Assembly (NCBI GenBank): GCA_013327885.1
Contig: JABUMY010000002.1
Span: forward strand, 403,544 to 467,543
Origin: Flavisolibacter longurius
GTDB lineage: Bacteria > Bacteroidota > Bacteroidia > Chitinophagales > Chitinophagaceae
Length of the DNA stretch: 64,000 bases
Reading direction: 5' to 3'
Both the position numbers and the translations under genes were made by a program. Below, in pieces: positions 9,258 to 17,704 of this stretch; position 1 is the stretch's first letter, and every line of letters starts with the position of its first letter. A model generated the notes under the pieces. The model was not told the origin of the DNA and made no database searches. It saw only the letters and a program-made list of their open reading frames with translations.

Positions 9258-9283
9258 AATGGCCTGTAGCAATACAGGCCATT
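9258..9283 (-). terminator. Hairpin downstream of uvrB, probable terminator
   Basis: A perfect 11-bp stem (AATGGCCTGTA and TACAGGCCATT) with a 4-base loop, followed on the minus strand by TTTTACG. It lies about 70 bases past the uvrB stop. Confidence 0.6.
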
Positions 9284-9331
9284 GTGATAAATTAAAACTT
9301 AGTAATAGAAGAGAGGCGGCTTCGGTTTCAG

Positions 9332-9359
9332 GTCTCACGTTTGCCGTTTCTCGTCTCAT
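9332..9359. repeat. Heptad repeat arm, GTCTCAC class, overlapping the uvrB stop
   Basis: Four units (GTCTCAC, GTTTGCC, GTTTCTC, GTCTCAT) run across the uvrB stop codon (complement of 9356-9358), so the repeat supplies the stop. The same words are at 17608-17695, 26458-26625 and 47694-47721. Confidence 0.6.
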
Positions 9360-11389
9360 GTCTTCATCTCTCCCAGCTTTTTCTGCAGCGAGAACATTTC
9401 ATCCCGCAGCCGGGCCGCTTCCATAAAGTCCATGTCTCTTGCTGCTTTTTCCATTTCTTTTTTCGTTGAAGAGATTTTCTTTTCGAGCTGTGGAATGGTG
9501 CTGTATTCGGCGCCGTCTTCTGCCGCTTTTGATACCGGAATTTCATCTACCGCATACGGCGAATCGGGGTCGTAACCTTTGATGTCCAGCACCGATGTTT
9601 GTCCCATGATCTGCTCGATGGATTTTTTTACCGTTCGTGGCGTAATGCCATGCTTCAGGTTGTACGCCACCTGCTTTTCGCGGCGCCGGTTGGTCTCGTC
9701 CATCGTACGCTGCATGCTTTCGGTGATCTTATCCGCATAAAAAATGACAAGTCCTTCAACGTTTCGGGCCGCACGGCCGGCGGTTTGCGTCAGCGATCGT
9801 TCGTTGCGTAAAAAGCCTTCTTTGTCGGCATCCAGTATCGCCACCAGCGAAACCTCCGGCAGGTCCAGACCTTCCCGCAGCAGGTTCACACCTACCAGCA
9901 CATCGATCTTTCCCAGGCGCAGGTCACGCAAAATCACCACCCTCTCCAAGGCATCAATATCGCTGTGGATATAGCGGCTTTTGATATCGATGCGTTTGAG
10001 GTATTTATCCATTTCTTCGGCCATGCGTTTGGTCAGCGTAGTCACCAGCACACGGTCGCCTTTTTTCACCCGCTTGTCAATTTCATCCAGCAGGTCATCG
10101 ATCTGGTTAACGGAAGGCCGCACTTCAATGGGCGGCTCCAGCAGGCCGGTCGGACGAACGACCTGCTCCGCTACCACCCCACCGGTTTGCTCCAGTTCAT
10201 AATCACCCGGCGTGGCGCTAACGTACACTACCTGGTTCAACAGGTGTTCAAATTCATGAAAATTCAAGGGACGGTTGTCCAGTGCCGATGGCAGGCGAAA
10301 GCCATAATCCACCAGCGTTATTTTGCGGCTGCGGTCACCACCGTACATACCGCTCACCTGCGGAACGGTTTGGTGGCTTTCGTCGATCATGCAAACAAAA
10401 TCCTTGGGAAAATAATCCAGCAAACAGAAAGGACGTGTACCGGGTTTGCGCCGGTCGAAAAAGCGGGAATAGTTTTCAATACCGTTACAAAAACCCAACT
10501 CACGGATCATCTCCAGGTCATACTCCACTCTTTCTTTCAGTCGCTGCGCTTCAATAAACTTGCCTACGCTTTTAAAATACTCCACCTGCGCATTCATTTC
10601 ATCCTGTATCTCGTAGATCACATTCTGGATCATGTCCTTTGGTGCCACATAAAGATTGGCCGGGAAGATGGCTGCATTATCCAACTTGCCGATGCGCTTA
10701 CTCGTTTGCACATCGATGCTTTCGATCTCTTCGATCTCATCACCAAAGAACGTTACGCGGTAACCAAAATCAACATAGGGTAGATTAATGTCAACCGTAT
10801 CGCCTTTTACCCGGAATGTACCGCGTGTAAATTCAATGGAGGTGCGGTTGTACAGCGAATTAACCAGGGAATGCAAAAATCCCTGCCGCGACAGTACATC
10901 GCCTTTGGCAATGCGGATGATCCCGCTTTCGTAGTCGGTAGGATTCCCCATACCATAGATACAACTCACCGAAGCCACCACGATGATATCCCTTCTTCCC
11001 GACAGCAGAGACGTTGTGGCCCGAAGCCGCAGCTTGTCCAGCTCTTCGTTGATGTTGAGGTCTTTTTCAATGTAGGTATCGGTGGTGGGCAAATAAGCTT
11101 CGGGTTGGTAATAATCGTAATACGAAACAAAATACTCCACTGCATTCTCAGGGAAGAATTGTTTGAACTCGCCATACAACTGCGCCACCAGGGTTTTGTT
11201 GTGGGTAAGGATCAAGGTTGGCCTTTGCACGTTTTTGATGACGTTGGCCATGGTGAATGTTTTACCCGATCCGGTTACACCCAGCAATACCTGGTGCTTT
11301 TCGCCACGAAAAATACCTTCGGTTAATTCATTGATCGCTGTTGGCTGATCGCCTGCCGGCTGGTAGGGAGCCTGTAGTTGAAATTTCAT
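9356..11389 (-). CDS. uvrB: UvrABC excision nuclease subunit B
   Basis: A 677-residue UvrB, the damage-verifying helicase-like subunit of nucleotide excision repair. The Walker A motif GVTGSGKTF is at about 37-45, and the damage-clamping beta hairpin (YYDYYQPEAY) is near 90-100. Helicase motifs follow, including DESHQTVPQ and the late Q-TAGRAARN. The C-terminal UVR motif that contacts UvrC is at about 635-675. Length and motif order are normal. It is monocistronic by layout: its own promoter-like element lies upstream and a hairpin lies downstream. polA, whose product fills the excised gap, is the next conserved gene in the same direction. Confidence 0.98.
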   Translation of the reverse strand: MKFQLQAPYQPAGDQPTAINELTEGIFRGEKHQVLLGVTGSGKTFTMANVIKNVQRPTLILTHNKTLVAQLYGEFKQFFPENAVEYFVSYYDYYQPEAYLPTTDTYIEKDLNINEELDKLRLRATTSLLSGRRDIIVVASVSCIYGMGNPTDYESGIIRIAKGDVLSRQGFLHSLVNSLYNRTSIEFTRGTFRVKGDTVDINLPYVDFGYRVTFFGDEIEEIESIDVQTSKRIGKLDNAAIFPANLYVAPKDMIQNVIYEIQDEMNAQVEYFKSVGKFIEAQRLKERVEYDLEMIRELGFCNGIENYSRFFDRRKPGTRPFCLLDYFPKDFVCMIDESHQTVPQVSGMYGGDRSRKITLVDYGFRLPSALDNRPLNFHEFEHLLNQVVYVSATPGDYELEQTGGVVAEQVVRPTGLLEPPIEVRPSVNQIDDLLDEIDKRVKKGDRVLVTTLTKRMAEEMDKYLKRIDIKSRYIHSDIDALERVVILRDLRLGKIDVLVGVNLLREGLDLPEVSLVAILDADKEGFLRNERSLTQTAGRAARNVEGLVIFYADKITESMQRTMDETNRRREKQVAYNLKHGITPRTVKKSIEQIMGQTSVLDIKGYDPDSPYAVDEIPVSKAAEDGAEYSTIPQLEKKISSTKKEMEKAARDMDFMEAARLRDEMFSLQKKLGEMKT

Positions 11390-11400
11390 TGTGAAGACCT

Positions 11401-11408
11401 CAAATTTA
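11401..11408 (-). promoter_or_regulatory. -7 element of the uvrB promoter
   Basis: The minus strand reads TAAATTTG, a perfect TAnnTTTG, ending 11 bases before the uvrB ATG. A TTG lies 15 bases upstream as a possible -33 element, a somewhat short spacing. Confidence 0.5.
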
Positions 11409-11665
11409 CGGAAGGAAACACCGCAAGCGGCGTGCTAAATTGTTAAGCCTGTTGCCCCAAAATTTTGCGGCAAACGGCAATTTGTTGTGTTGAACGACTT
11501 GTTTGGCAAAGCCTTTGTTTCTTACGCTTATAGAAGAAATTGTGGTAATGGATCTGGCCGCTGACAGGAATGAATAAGTATGAAAAACCAACCACACCCT
11601 TTGAAAGTACATCCGCACTTGTGAAACAAGCGCAACTCAAATGCGACGCTAACGTAGCCGTACAT
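11409..11665. other. uvrB-recA intergenic spacer, no gene seen
   Basis: About 260 bases between the uvrB promoter and the recA terminator. Short frames on both strands have no recognisable product or signal. I see no tRNA fold and no heptad array here. Confidence 0.4.
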
Positions 11666-11694
11666 AAAAAATCCCGCTGTCGAGCGGGATTTTT
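11666..11694. terminator. recA terminator
   Basis: An 8-bp GC-rich stem (ATCCCGCT and AGCGGGAT) with loop GTCG, extended by flanking A and T runs. On the minus strand it ends in a T run. It lies 18 bases beyond the recA stop. Confidence 0.85.
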
Positions 11695-11711
11695 CTATAT
11701 AGGGAAGTTTG

Positions 11712-12713
11712 TTACGCTGTTTGCAGGTCAGAGATCTTTTCGCGGATCTTTGTTTCCAGCTCATTCGACAATTCGGGGTTGTCCTTCAGCAATTGCTTCA
11801 CTGCTTCACGGCCCTGGCCAAGCTTGTTTTCGTTATAGCTAAACCAGCTACCGCTTTTGTTGATAATGCCCATTTCCACACCCATGTCAAGGATCTCACC
11901 AATCTTGGAAATGCCTTCGCCAAACACAAGGTCAAATTCGGCCGTACGGAACGGAGGCGCCACTTTATTCTTCACCACTTTTACTTTTACGCGGTTACCA
12001 ATGGCTTCGTCACCGTCTTTGATCTGCGTCATACGACGGATATCCAATCGAACGGATGCATAGAACTTCAGGGCATTACCACCGGTTGTGGTTTCGGGGT
12101 TACCGAACATCACACCGATCTTTTCACGCAACTGGTTAATGAAAATACAGATGGTGTTTGTTTTAGAAATGGTAGCCGTCAGCTTACGCAGGGCCTGCGA
12201 CATCAAACGGGCTTGTAAACCCATTTTAGAGTCACCCATTTCACCTTCCAACTCACCTTTTGGTACCAGTGCGGCTACGGAATCGATCACCACTACATCC
12301 AGCGCACCGGAAAGGATCAGACGGTCGGCAATTTCCAGCGCCTGCTCACCGTAATCGGGTTGAGAGATCAGTAAGTTATCGATGTCAACGCCCAGCTTTT
12401 GCGCATAAGCGCTGTCAAAAGCATGTTCGGCATCAATGATCGCACACATGCCGCCTTTCTTCTGCGCTTCGGCAATCACATGCGTGGCAATGGTTGTTTT
12501 ACCGGAGCTTTCCGGGCCGTAAATCTCTACCACGCGGCCACGGGGCAGGCCACCGATGCCAAGGGCGGCATCCAGGCCGATAGAACCGGTAGAAACCACC
12601 TCCTGTGTTTGCTCTCCGCGTTCGTTCATCATCATCACACTGCCCTTTCCAAAGTCTTTGTCAATTTTATCAATGGTTAGTTTCAGTGCTTTTAATTTTT
12701 CAGCGTTTGACAT
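11712..12713 (-). CDS. recA: Recombinase RecA
   Basis: A 333-residue RecA, the ATP-dependent strand-exchange protein of homologous recombination. The Walker A motif GPESSGKTT is at 66-74. The Walker B region ([11 protein letters not shown]) is near 141-151, followed by loop L1 ([22 protein letters not shown], in two parts) and loop L2 ([24 protein letters not shown], in two parts). The C-terminal domain is short and lacks a long acidic tail. No LexA-type operator was recognised upstream. The gene appears monocistronic, with a strong terminator just downstream. Confidence 0.98.
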   Translation of the reverse strand: MSNAEKLKALKLTIDKIDKDFGKGSVMMMNERGEQTQEVVSTGSIGLDAALGIGGLPRGRVVEIYGPESSGKTTIATHVIAEAQKKGGMCAIIDAEHAFDSAYAQKLGVDIDNLLISQPDYGEQALEIADRLILSGALDVVVIDSVAALVPKGELEGEMGDSKMGLQARLMSQALRKLTATISKTNTICIFINQLREKIGVMFGNPETTTGGNALKFYASVRLDIRRMTQIKDGDEAIGNRVKVKVVKNKVAPPFRTAEFDLVFGEGISKIGEILDMGVEMGIINKSGSWFSYNENKLGQGREAVKQLLKDNPELSNELETKIREKISDLQTA

Positions 12714-13151
12714 GTTTATGATTTTGATTTTTTTTGTGAGTAGAATGGTGATTTAAAGTTAGGCTTTTTCAACAGCCATCCTATTTTTTTATTGAAGTGT
12801 AAAGCTAATGATTTTAGCAAAAACGGGGACAAAAAAATGCCTGTTTTATACCTAAGATAAGGTTAAAGAAAAGGGGTGATTTTATAGGAGTAAAACGGCC
12901 GTTTTGCTGCTGTATTTTGGACTGTGTTCAGCGTAATTTGCCATCCTATAAACGAAGCAAGGCTTTGCTAGTTTTGTAACGCGATTCAACCCCAAACAAT
13001 TGCCTCCCGTTGCCCCTGCTCCTCCAGCGAATTGGGGAATTTATTTTTTGCTTTTTCCCAATTTCAGCAGAAGCCTACGCAGCGCTTGCCGCCCCTTTTT
13101 GCTCTTAGCTCTAATGGCACAGTTTTTCATTCTTTATAGCAGCCGTTTTTC
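12714..13151. other. Divergent recA / lipoprotein intergenic region
   Basis: 438 bases with no supported gene. It must hold the recA promoter (minus) and the promoter of the lipoprotein gene at 13152 (plus). A perfect TAnnTTTG (TAGTTTTG) lies at 12969-12976 on the plus strand, but without a well-placed -33 element. The first 100 bases upstream of recA are A/T-rich. No repeat array and no tRNA were seen. Confidence 0.4.
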
Positions 13152-13958
13152 ATGCGTAACCTGATCTTCTATACTTGTCTTTTCCTTTTTTCCTGTGGCC
13201 TGGAGCCAAAGGAAAAAGAGCGTACGGTTTCTTTTTCAGCCGATACGGTGGCCACCACCTCGCCGGTAACGTCCACTGCTGACACTGATGTAAGCTTTGC
13301 AAGAGATACAGCTACTGCAACGATACCCAAACGCACACCGGTAAAAAGGCCTTCGGGCACGTACGAATTTTTGTTGCCCGACGAAAACGGCACGACCATT
13401 CTTCATACCATTGCTTTTTATCCTGGCACGTTCCGGCTACAGGAGACCTACAACCACGACAGCATTGTGGTAACGGAAGGCACCTGGGCACCGACCCGTG
13501 ATTTTATCTGGCTGTACAAAGACCAGGTGGTTCGCGGCCGCTATACCTGGAAGGGTGATACGCTGCAGTACTTCAACCCCGGAAGCAAGAAGATGTTTGC
13601 CCTGAACAAACTGACCCCGGTAACGACAAATGCCGTTTGGCAAACCAAAAAGCGGGAAGGACAACAGCTTTACGGTGTTGGCACCGAACCTTTCTGGAGC
13701 GTAGCGATCACCAAAGATGATTCGTTGGTAGTGAACATGCCCGACTGGAAAGCGCCCCTGCGGGCCAAGATCACCGGGTTAAGCGCCGGTGACGACAGTA
13801 CCGTGTTCCGTGCCGGCAATGACTCCATCCGGCTGGTTGTGTATCCTTATTTCTGCAGCGATGGCATGAGCGATTTTTTGTACACAAGGCGCTTGTCGCT
13901 GGTGTACAAGGGACAGGCTTACCAGGGCTGCGGCGAATTTCTCCGCGCCGCACATTAG
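13152..13958 (+). CDS. Lipoprotein with NlpE-like and COG3650-like domains
   Basis: A 268-residue lipoprotein with signal MRNLIFYTCLFLFSC (lipobox Cys15). After a Ser/Thr-rich linker, residues about 70-160 form a small beta domain (PSGTYEFLLPDENGTTILHTI through RGRYTWKGDTLQYF) like the NlpE N-terminal domain. Residues about 175-265 carry the pattern YGVGTEPFWSVAI then FCSDGMSD and GCGEF, typical of COG3650-type periplasmic domains. Known relatives are envelope or copper-stress sensors, but a sensing role here is inference. It stands alone between recA and the GYF_2 protein gene. Confidence 0.65.
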   Translation: MRNLIFYTCLFLFSCGLEPKEKERTVSFSADTVATTSPVTSTADTDVSFARDTATATIPKRTPVKRPSGTYEFLLPDENGTTILHTIAFYPGTFRLQETYNHDSIVVTEGTWAPTRDFIWLYKDQVVRGRYTWKGDTLQYFNPGSKKMFALNKLTPVTTNAVWQTKKREGQQLYGVGTEPFWSVAITKDDSLVVNMPDWKAPLRAKITGLSAGDDSTVFRAGNDSIRLVVYPYFCSDGMSDFLYTRRLSLVYKGQAYQGCGEFLRAAH

Positions 13959-14042
13959 CGATCCTTTAGCGAAAACAGGCATACGATTCCCGCTTTTTCT
14001 GCGTTATCCCGTTATCATCCCTCAACTGAAAAAACGGAACGT

Positions 14043-15296
14043 ATGCAAAAGATCTACGTCCTCCTGCGCAACGACCAACAAACAGGCCCTTACAGCCTCG
14101 AAGAAATTATTCAATTTGACCTCAAGCCTTATGACCTGATATGGATCCAGGGCCGCAGTGCCGGCTGGTACTACCCGCAGGAAATTGCCGCGCTTCATCC
14201 CTACCTCTCTTTTCTTCCTAAAAAAGCGGCAACGGTTGCCGAAGCCAAACCGCCATTTGTAGCGCCGCCGGTTTCCACCCACAAGGAGGAAAGCCCCGTT
14301 GTGGCTCCTTCTCCCCGCTATACACCGGAGGAGCCGGTGTACAAAGCGCCATTGTCTTCTTCACCCGCAGCCCTGGAAGAAGCCGTGTTTGCACAGTTTC
14401 AACAAGCACCGGCAAAAGAACCGTTTGTGGCAGCTCCTTCAGCAGCACTGGCGAAAAAAAGAGGCGTCAGCCCTGTATTGGTAGGAATTACCACGGTGCT
14501 GATCGTAGGTAGCGTGTTTACGGCTTCCTGGATGCTGAACAGGGGTGATATAGCGGCGGCACAAACGCTTAGCGAAGTTGTCAGCAACTTCCCGGTACAG
14601 GAAGACGTGCAGGCCGAAGAGAAACAGGCTACGGTAGTTGTGTCACCGTCAAAGCCCGCTTCACAAAAAGACCGGCGCCGCACCGTTTTGCCGCCTGTTG
14701 AAAATAAAAGACCAAACGCCGGGATAGAAAAAGAGACGGCTACGATAAGCAACGATCAAGCCCAGGAAATGGAGATGGGACCTGTTGCCACACCACCGGA
14801 CGGATTCCCGGCAACGATCCATACCGAAAGTGAAGGTGAAGCAAAAACAGGTGCGTCAGAGACAGCAGTACCAGGGGAGAAAAAGAAAAAGCTGCGGGAT
14901 AAGATCTTTGACATTTTCCGCAAAAAGCCAGAGGAGACCAAGCAGGAAGAAACCAGTTCTGCAGAAACAGTTCCCGGTGAACGCACGGCCACTCGCAGGG
15001 ATGTAGGCAGTGACCTGGCGCAGCTAGTGCATGTACGGTTTATTGTTCCCAACGAATGGATGATGGGCATTCACGGGGCAAAGGCCACCCTGGTGAACCG
15101 CAGCAGCGAAACCATCCAGAAAGCAACAATTGAAGTGCAGTATTTTGACGATGACAACCAGTTACTGCAGAAAAAAATGATAAGCTTTGAGAAAGTCGGC
15201 GAAAAGGAATCCAAGACCATCCCCATCCCCGATCATCCCACCGCCACCAGGGTTGATTACAGCGTGATATCAGCAAGTGGCAAACCGGCAGCCTGA
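14043..15296 (+). CDS. GYF_2-domain single-span membrane protein
   Basis: A 417-residue protein. Residues 1-58 match the GYF_2 fold (IYVLLRNDQQTGPYSLEEI then WIQGRSAGWYYPQEIAAL), a small cytoplasmic domain thought to bind proline-rich or membrane partners. A low-complexity Pro/Ala/Glu region follows, with one membrane span at about 138-157 (VLVGITTVLIVGSVFTASWM). After a long charged linker, a C-terminal domain of about 95 residues follows (VHVRFIVPNEWMMGIHGAKATLVNR in two parts). Because of its position past the span, it should lie in the periplasm. No function is known. Confidence 0.65.
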   Translation: MQKIYVLLRNDQQTGPYSLEEIIQFDLKPYDLIWIQGRSAGWYYPQEIAALHPYLSFLPKKAATVAEAKPPFVAPPVSTHKEESPVVAPSPRYTPEEPVYKAPLSSSPAALEEAVFAQFQQAPAKEPFVAAPSAALAKKRGVSPVLVGITTVLIVGSVFTASWMLNRGDIAAAQTLSEVVSNFPVQEDVQAEEKQATVVVSPSKPASQKDRRRTVLPPVENKRPNAGIEKETATISNDQAQEMEMGPVATPPDGFPATIHTESEGEAKTGASETAVPGEKKKKLRDKIFDIFRKKPEETKQEETSSAETVPGERTATRRDVGSDLAQLVHVRFIVPNEWMMGIHGAKATLVNRSSETIQKATIEVQYFDDDNQLLQKKMISFEKVGEKESKTIPIPDHPTATRVDYSVISASGKPAA

Positions 15297-15297
15297 T

Positions 15298-15758
15298 GGT
15301 GAGTGGTGAATGGTCAGTGGTGAGTATCGTCACTGCCGATCATGCCGCATAATATTTTAAAGGTTTTGACAAGCTTTTCTCCAAGAGGGGTCAATTCCTC
15401 ATTCGAACAATAGTTTAACGAAAGGGCAATATCGAAGGCTGTGTCAACTTCAATCACTGAGCCTCTGGCAACTTCATAAAAACGTTTGCGTTCCGGTAAC
15501 GACTTTCGGGAGCAACCTTCTGCCACATTCAAATGTGTAGAAAGGGCAGCACGCCGTATTTGCGATGTCATTGCAAACTTTTCTTCCGCCGGAAAGCTTT
15601 TGGTTGCTTTGTAGCATTCCAGCACAAACGATTTGGAAGTTTCGAAAACATCGAGCTTCGTATGCGCTAACTGTAAAAACATAAGCAGTGGTTTGTATAA
15701 AGTTAACAAACTCACCACTCACCACTCACCACTCACCATTCACCATTCACCATTCACC
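15298..15758. mobile_element. Heptad-arm element carrying a four-helix-bundle gene
   Basis: The left arm 15298-15325 has four plus-strand units GGTGAGT, GGTGAAT, GGTCAGT, GGTGAGT. The right arm 15710-15758 has seven units ACTCACC/ATTCACC, the exact reverse complements. The arms can pair and enclose one gene on the minus strand. The left arm starts one base after the stop of the GYF_2 gene, and the right arm ends on the stop of the LytTR gene. This resembles the intervening sequences of bacterial 23S rRNA genes, whose ORFs belong to the same protein family. Mobility is inferred, not shown. Confidence 0.6.
15314..15682 (-). CDS. Four-helix-bundle protein (23S rRNA intervening-sequence protein family)
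   Basis: A 122-residue, helix-rich protein of the PF05635/TIGR02436 family. Landmarks are DVFETSKSFVLECYKATKSFP, then the signature SQIRRAALSTHLNVAEGCSRKS and KRFYEVARGSVIEVDTAFDIA (each read in parts). The family was first seen encoded in 23S rRNA intervening sequences and is common in Bacteroidota. Its molecular role is unsettled. The start is ATG 15680-15682; an upstream in-frame start would translate across the repeat arm. The last residues DDTHH and the stop codon are encoded by the left heptad arm itself. Confidence 0.85.
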   Translation of the reverse strand: MFLQLAHTKLDVFETSKSFVLECYKATKSFPAEEKFAMTSQIRRAALSTHLNVAEGCSRKSLPERKRFYEVARGSVIEVDTAFDIALSLNYCSNEELTPLGEKLVKTFKILCGMIGSDDTHH

Positions 15759-16480
15759 TATTGGATCATCTTATTCCGGATAATATCCATCAGGTCCGAT
15801 TTGTAGCTTTCACCAATAAGGATTTCTTCTTTTACATCTTTCAGGCGCAGCAGGTTGCCTTCAATGCCGGTGATCTTGGCAACGGGAATGATAAAGGATT
15901 TGTGCACCCGCAGAAACGCTTTTTGCGGCAGGCGTTCTTCCAGCTCTTTCATGCTGGTGTACACAAGCGTTTTCTTTTGCGCACAGTGAATGGCCACGTA
16001 GTTCTTCATGCCTTCGATATAGTCAATATCGGCGAGGTTGATCTTAAGAAGCTTTCCCTTTGATTCTGTTTTGACGAAAATATAATCGTCTTCGGGCTGG
16101 ATGGTTTCGGCGGCCACGCTTCCTTCTTCTTTGCCCTGCGCTACTTTTTGGACCGCCTGTAAAAACCGGGCAAAGCGGATGGGCTTGAGCAGGTAGTCCA
16201 CCACACCCAGCTCGTAGCTTTCCAGCGCAAACTCGCTGTAGGCCGTGGTTAAAATTACTTTGGCGTTGCCCTGTATGGCTTTGATAAAATCGATCCCCGA
16301 AAGTTCCGGCATTTGAATGTCCAGGAAGATCAGCTCAATGTTGTGATCGTTGAGAAGCCGCAGGGCCTCAACAGGATTGGTGGTGGAAGCAGAAAGGTGC
16401 AGAAAAGGGGTCTGGCTGATGTAATGCTTTAGAATATCAATGGCATGCTGTTCATCATCTACTATCAGGCAATTGATCAT
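15758..16480 (-). CDS. LytTR-family response regulator
   Basis: A 240-residue response regulator. The receiver domain (1-120) has acidic residues Asp8 and Asp9, phospho-acceptor Asp54 (FLDIQMPE) and Lys99 (LLKPIRF). The LytTR DNA-binding domain (about 140-238) includes DYIFVKTESKGKLLKI, DIDYIEGMKNYVAIH and FLRVHKSFIIP. It overlaps the sensor kinase gene by 26 bases, so the two are translated together. Such pairs control cell-surface or polysaccharide genes in Bacteroidota. The outer-membrane receptor gene immediately upstream of the kinase is a candidate member of the same transcription unit. Confidence 0.92.
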   Translation of the reverse strand: MINCLIVDDEQHAIDILKHYISQTPFLHLSASTTNPVEALRLLNDHNIELIFLDIQMPELSGIDFIKAIQGNAKVILTTAYSEFALESYELGVVDYLLKPIRFARFLQAVQKVAQGKEEGSVAAETIQPEDDYIFVKTESKGKLLKINLADIDYIEGMKNYVAIHCAQKKTLVYTSMKELEERLPQKAFLRVHKSFIIPVAKITGIEGNLLRLKDVKEEILIGESYKSDLMDIIRNKMIQ

Positions 16481-17591
16481 ACGCTTTAATGATTAGTTCC
16501 GTGGTGTAAAATTCGGCTTCGTCACGCACATTCAGCGAATAATTGCGACCGTAAGTAAGGTCCAGTTGTTTTTTGATGTTATCCAGCCCAATGCCCGTAG
16601 AGATTTCCTTGGGTCCGGCCTTTTTATGGTTGCGACAGAAAAAATGCATTTGTCCTTCCCGCATATCCAGCCGGATGTCGATGGGCGTTTGCGTGTTTTT
16701 CAGATCGCCGTGCTTAAAGGCATTTTCTACAATGGTAATGAGCACAAAAGGCACAATGGTAGCGCCGTTCACCACGCCGTTCACATCAAACCTTACATGC
16801 AGGTTGTTGGAGAAACGAAGCTGGTTGATCTTGATAACATTGCGTACGTGTTCAATTTCATCTTTCAGCGCCACGCGGCCGTCCTTGGCGGCAGGGCCCA
16901 GGGCATAGCGCATAATATCAGAAAGCGTCAGGATGCCCTCGGAAAGTTCGGCAGAATAGGGAAGGGATTTGGCGTATAAAAAATTCAGCGTGTTGTGCAG
17001 AAAGTGCGGGTTGATCTGCGCCTTCAGGAAGTTGAGGTTAGCCTGTGATTTCTCCACCTCAAGTTGCATTTTTTGCTCTTCCAGCACTTTGCGGTGCTTG
17101 CGTTCATCGCGGAGGTAAGTAAGGTAGGCAATGAGTAGCGAAGAGCCAATAATAAAAAGCGACGACAGCAGGTAAGAAAAGATCATGATGCCCATGGTCA
17201 TCTCGTCTTCAGTGGGCCGGTTACCCACCGAAAACTGGAACTTGGACGCCTTCATGAAATAAAAACTAACCGAATAATAAGCAGCCAGCAGTAAATAGCC
17301 AATCACCGCTGGTTTCACAAACTTTATTGGTTTGTCTTTGCCCGCAAAAAAGCGGTAAAAAAGATTGAGGGTAACATAATAGAATACGGAAAAAAACAGG
17401 ATACTGGCTACCTGGCTAATCAGGTTATAGGTACTGAATATTTTTTCCCAGTTTGGACCGGTGTTCATGGCCGGCGAAATGTACATGGCCACCAGCCCTA
17501 CCACGGTAAAAAACAGGTAGATCCCTGTGGACACCCAGAACACACGGCCGTAACTAAAGCGTCTTTTCAAAAGCAAGGTGGAGATATTCAT
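16455..17591 (-). CDS. LytS/YehU-type sensor histidine kinase
   Basis: A 378-residue membrane sensor kinase of the His_kinase (PF06580) class. Four hydrophobic segments occupy about 15-160 and are followed by a short coiled coil (about 160-185). The kinase core has KAQINPHFLHNTLNFLY with the phospho-acceptor His196, and the ATPase N box IVENAFKHG with a later GIGLDNIKKQL. The cognate response regulator follows directly with overlap. There is no recognisable extracytoplasmic sensor domain, so the signal may be sensed within the membrane. Confidence 0.92.
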   Translation of the reverse strand: MNISTLLLKRRFSYGRVFWVSTGIYLFFTVVGLVAMYISPAMNTGPNWEKIFSTYNLISQVASILFFSVFYYVTLNLFYRFFAGKDKPIKFVKPAVIGYLLLAAYYSVSFYFMKASKFQFSVGNRPTEDEMTMGIMIFSYLLSSLFIIGSSLLIAYLTYLRDERKHRKVLEEQKMQLEVEKSQANLNFLKAQINPHFLHNTLNFLYAKSLPYSAELSEGILTLSDIMRYALGPAAKDGRVALKDEIEHVRNVIKINQLRFSNNLHVRFDVNGVVNGATIVPFVLITIVENAFKHGDLKNTQTPIDIRLDMREGQMHFFCRNHKKAGPKEISTGIGLDNIKKQLDLTYGRNYSLNVRDEAEFYTTELIIKAYDQLPDSR

Positions 17592-17607
17592 ATAGGGATA
17601 CTTCTAA

Positions 17608-17695
17608 GTGAGACGTCAAACGTCAAACGTGGGACGGGTCTTCGATCGATTGTAAGATGTCGTTCCTGTTTCACGTTTGACGTTTGCCATTTCAC
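17608..17695. repeat. Paired heptad arms, GTCAAAC class, no passenger
   Basis: The left arm 17608-17635 (GTGAGAC, GTCAAAC twice, GTGGGAC) and right arm 17668-17695 (GTTTCAC, GTTTGAC, GTTTGCC, ATTTCAC) are inverted with a 32-base loop. They fill the gap between the receptor stop and the kinase start. Confidence 0.75.
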
Positions 17696-17704
17696 GTTGC
17701 TTAA

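Noticed and set aside
12714..13151. SOS box or tRNA in the recA upstream region
   Set aside because: No inverted LexA-type operator and no cloverleaf fold could be found by eye. This is limited by manual reading.
15710..15758. Possible CRISPR array from regularly repeated short units
   Set aside because: The units are 7 bases with no spacers, degenerate, and no cas genes are nearby. This is a tandem repeat, not a CRISPR array.
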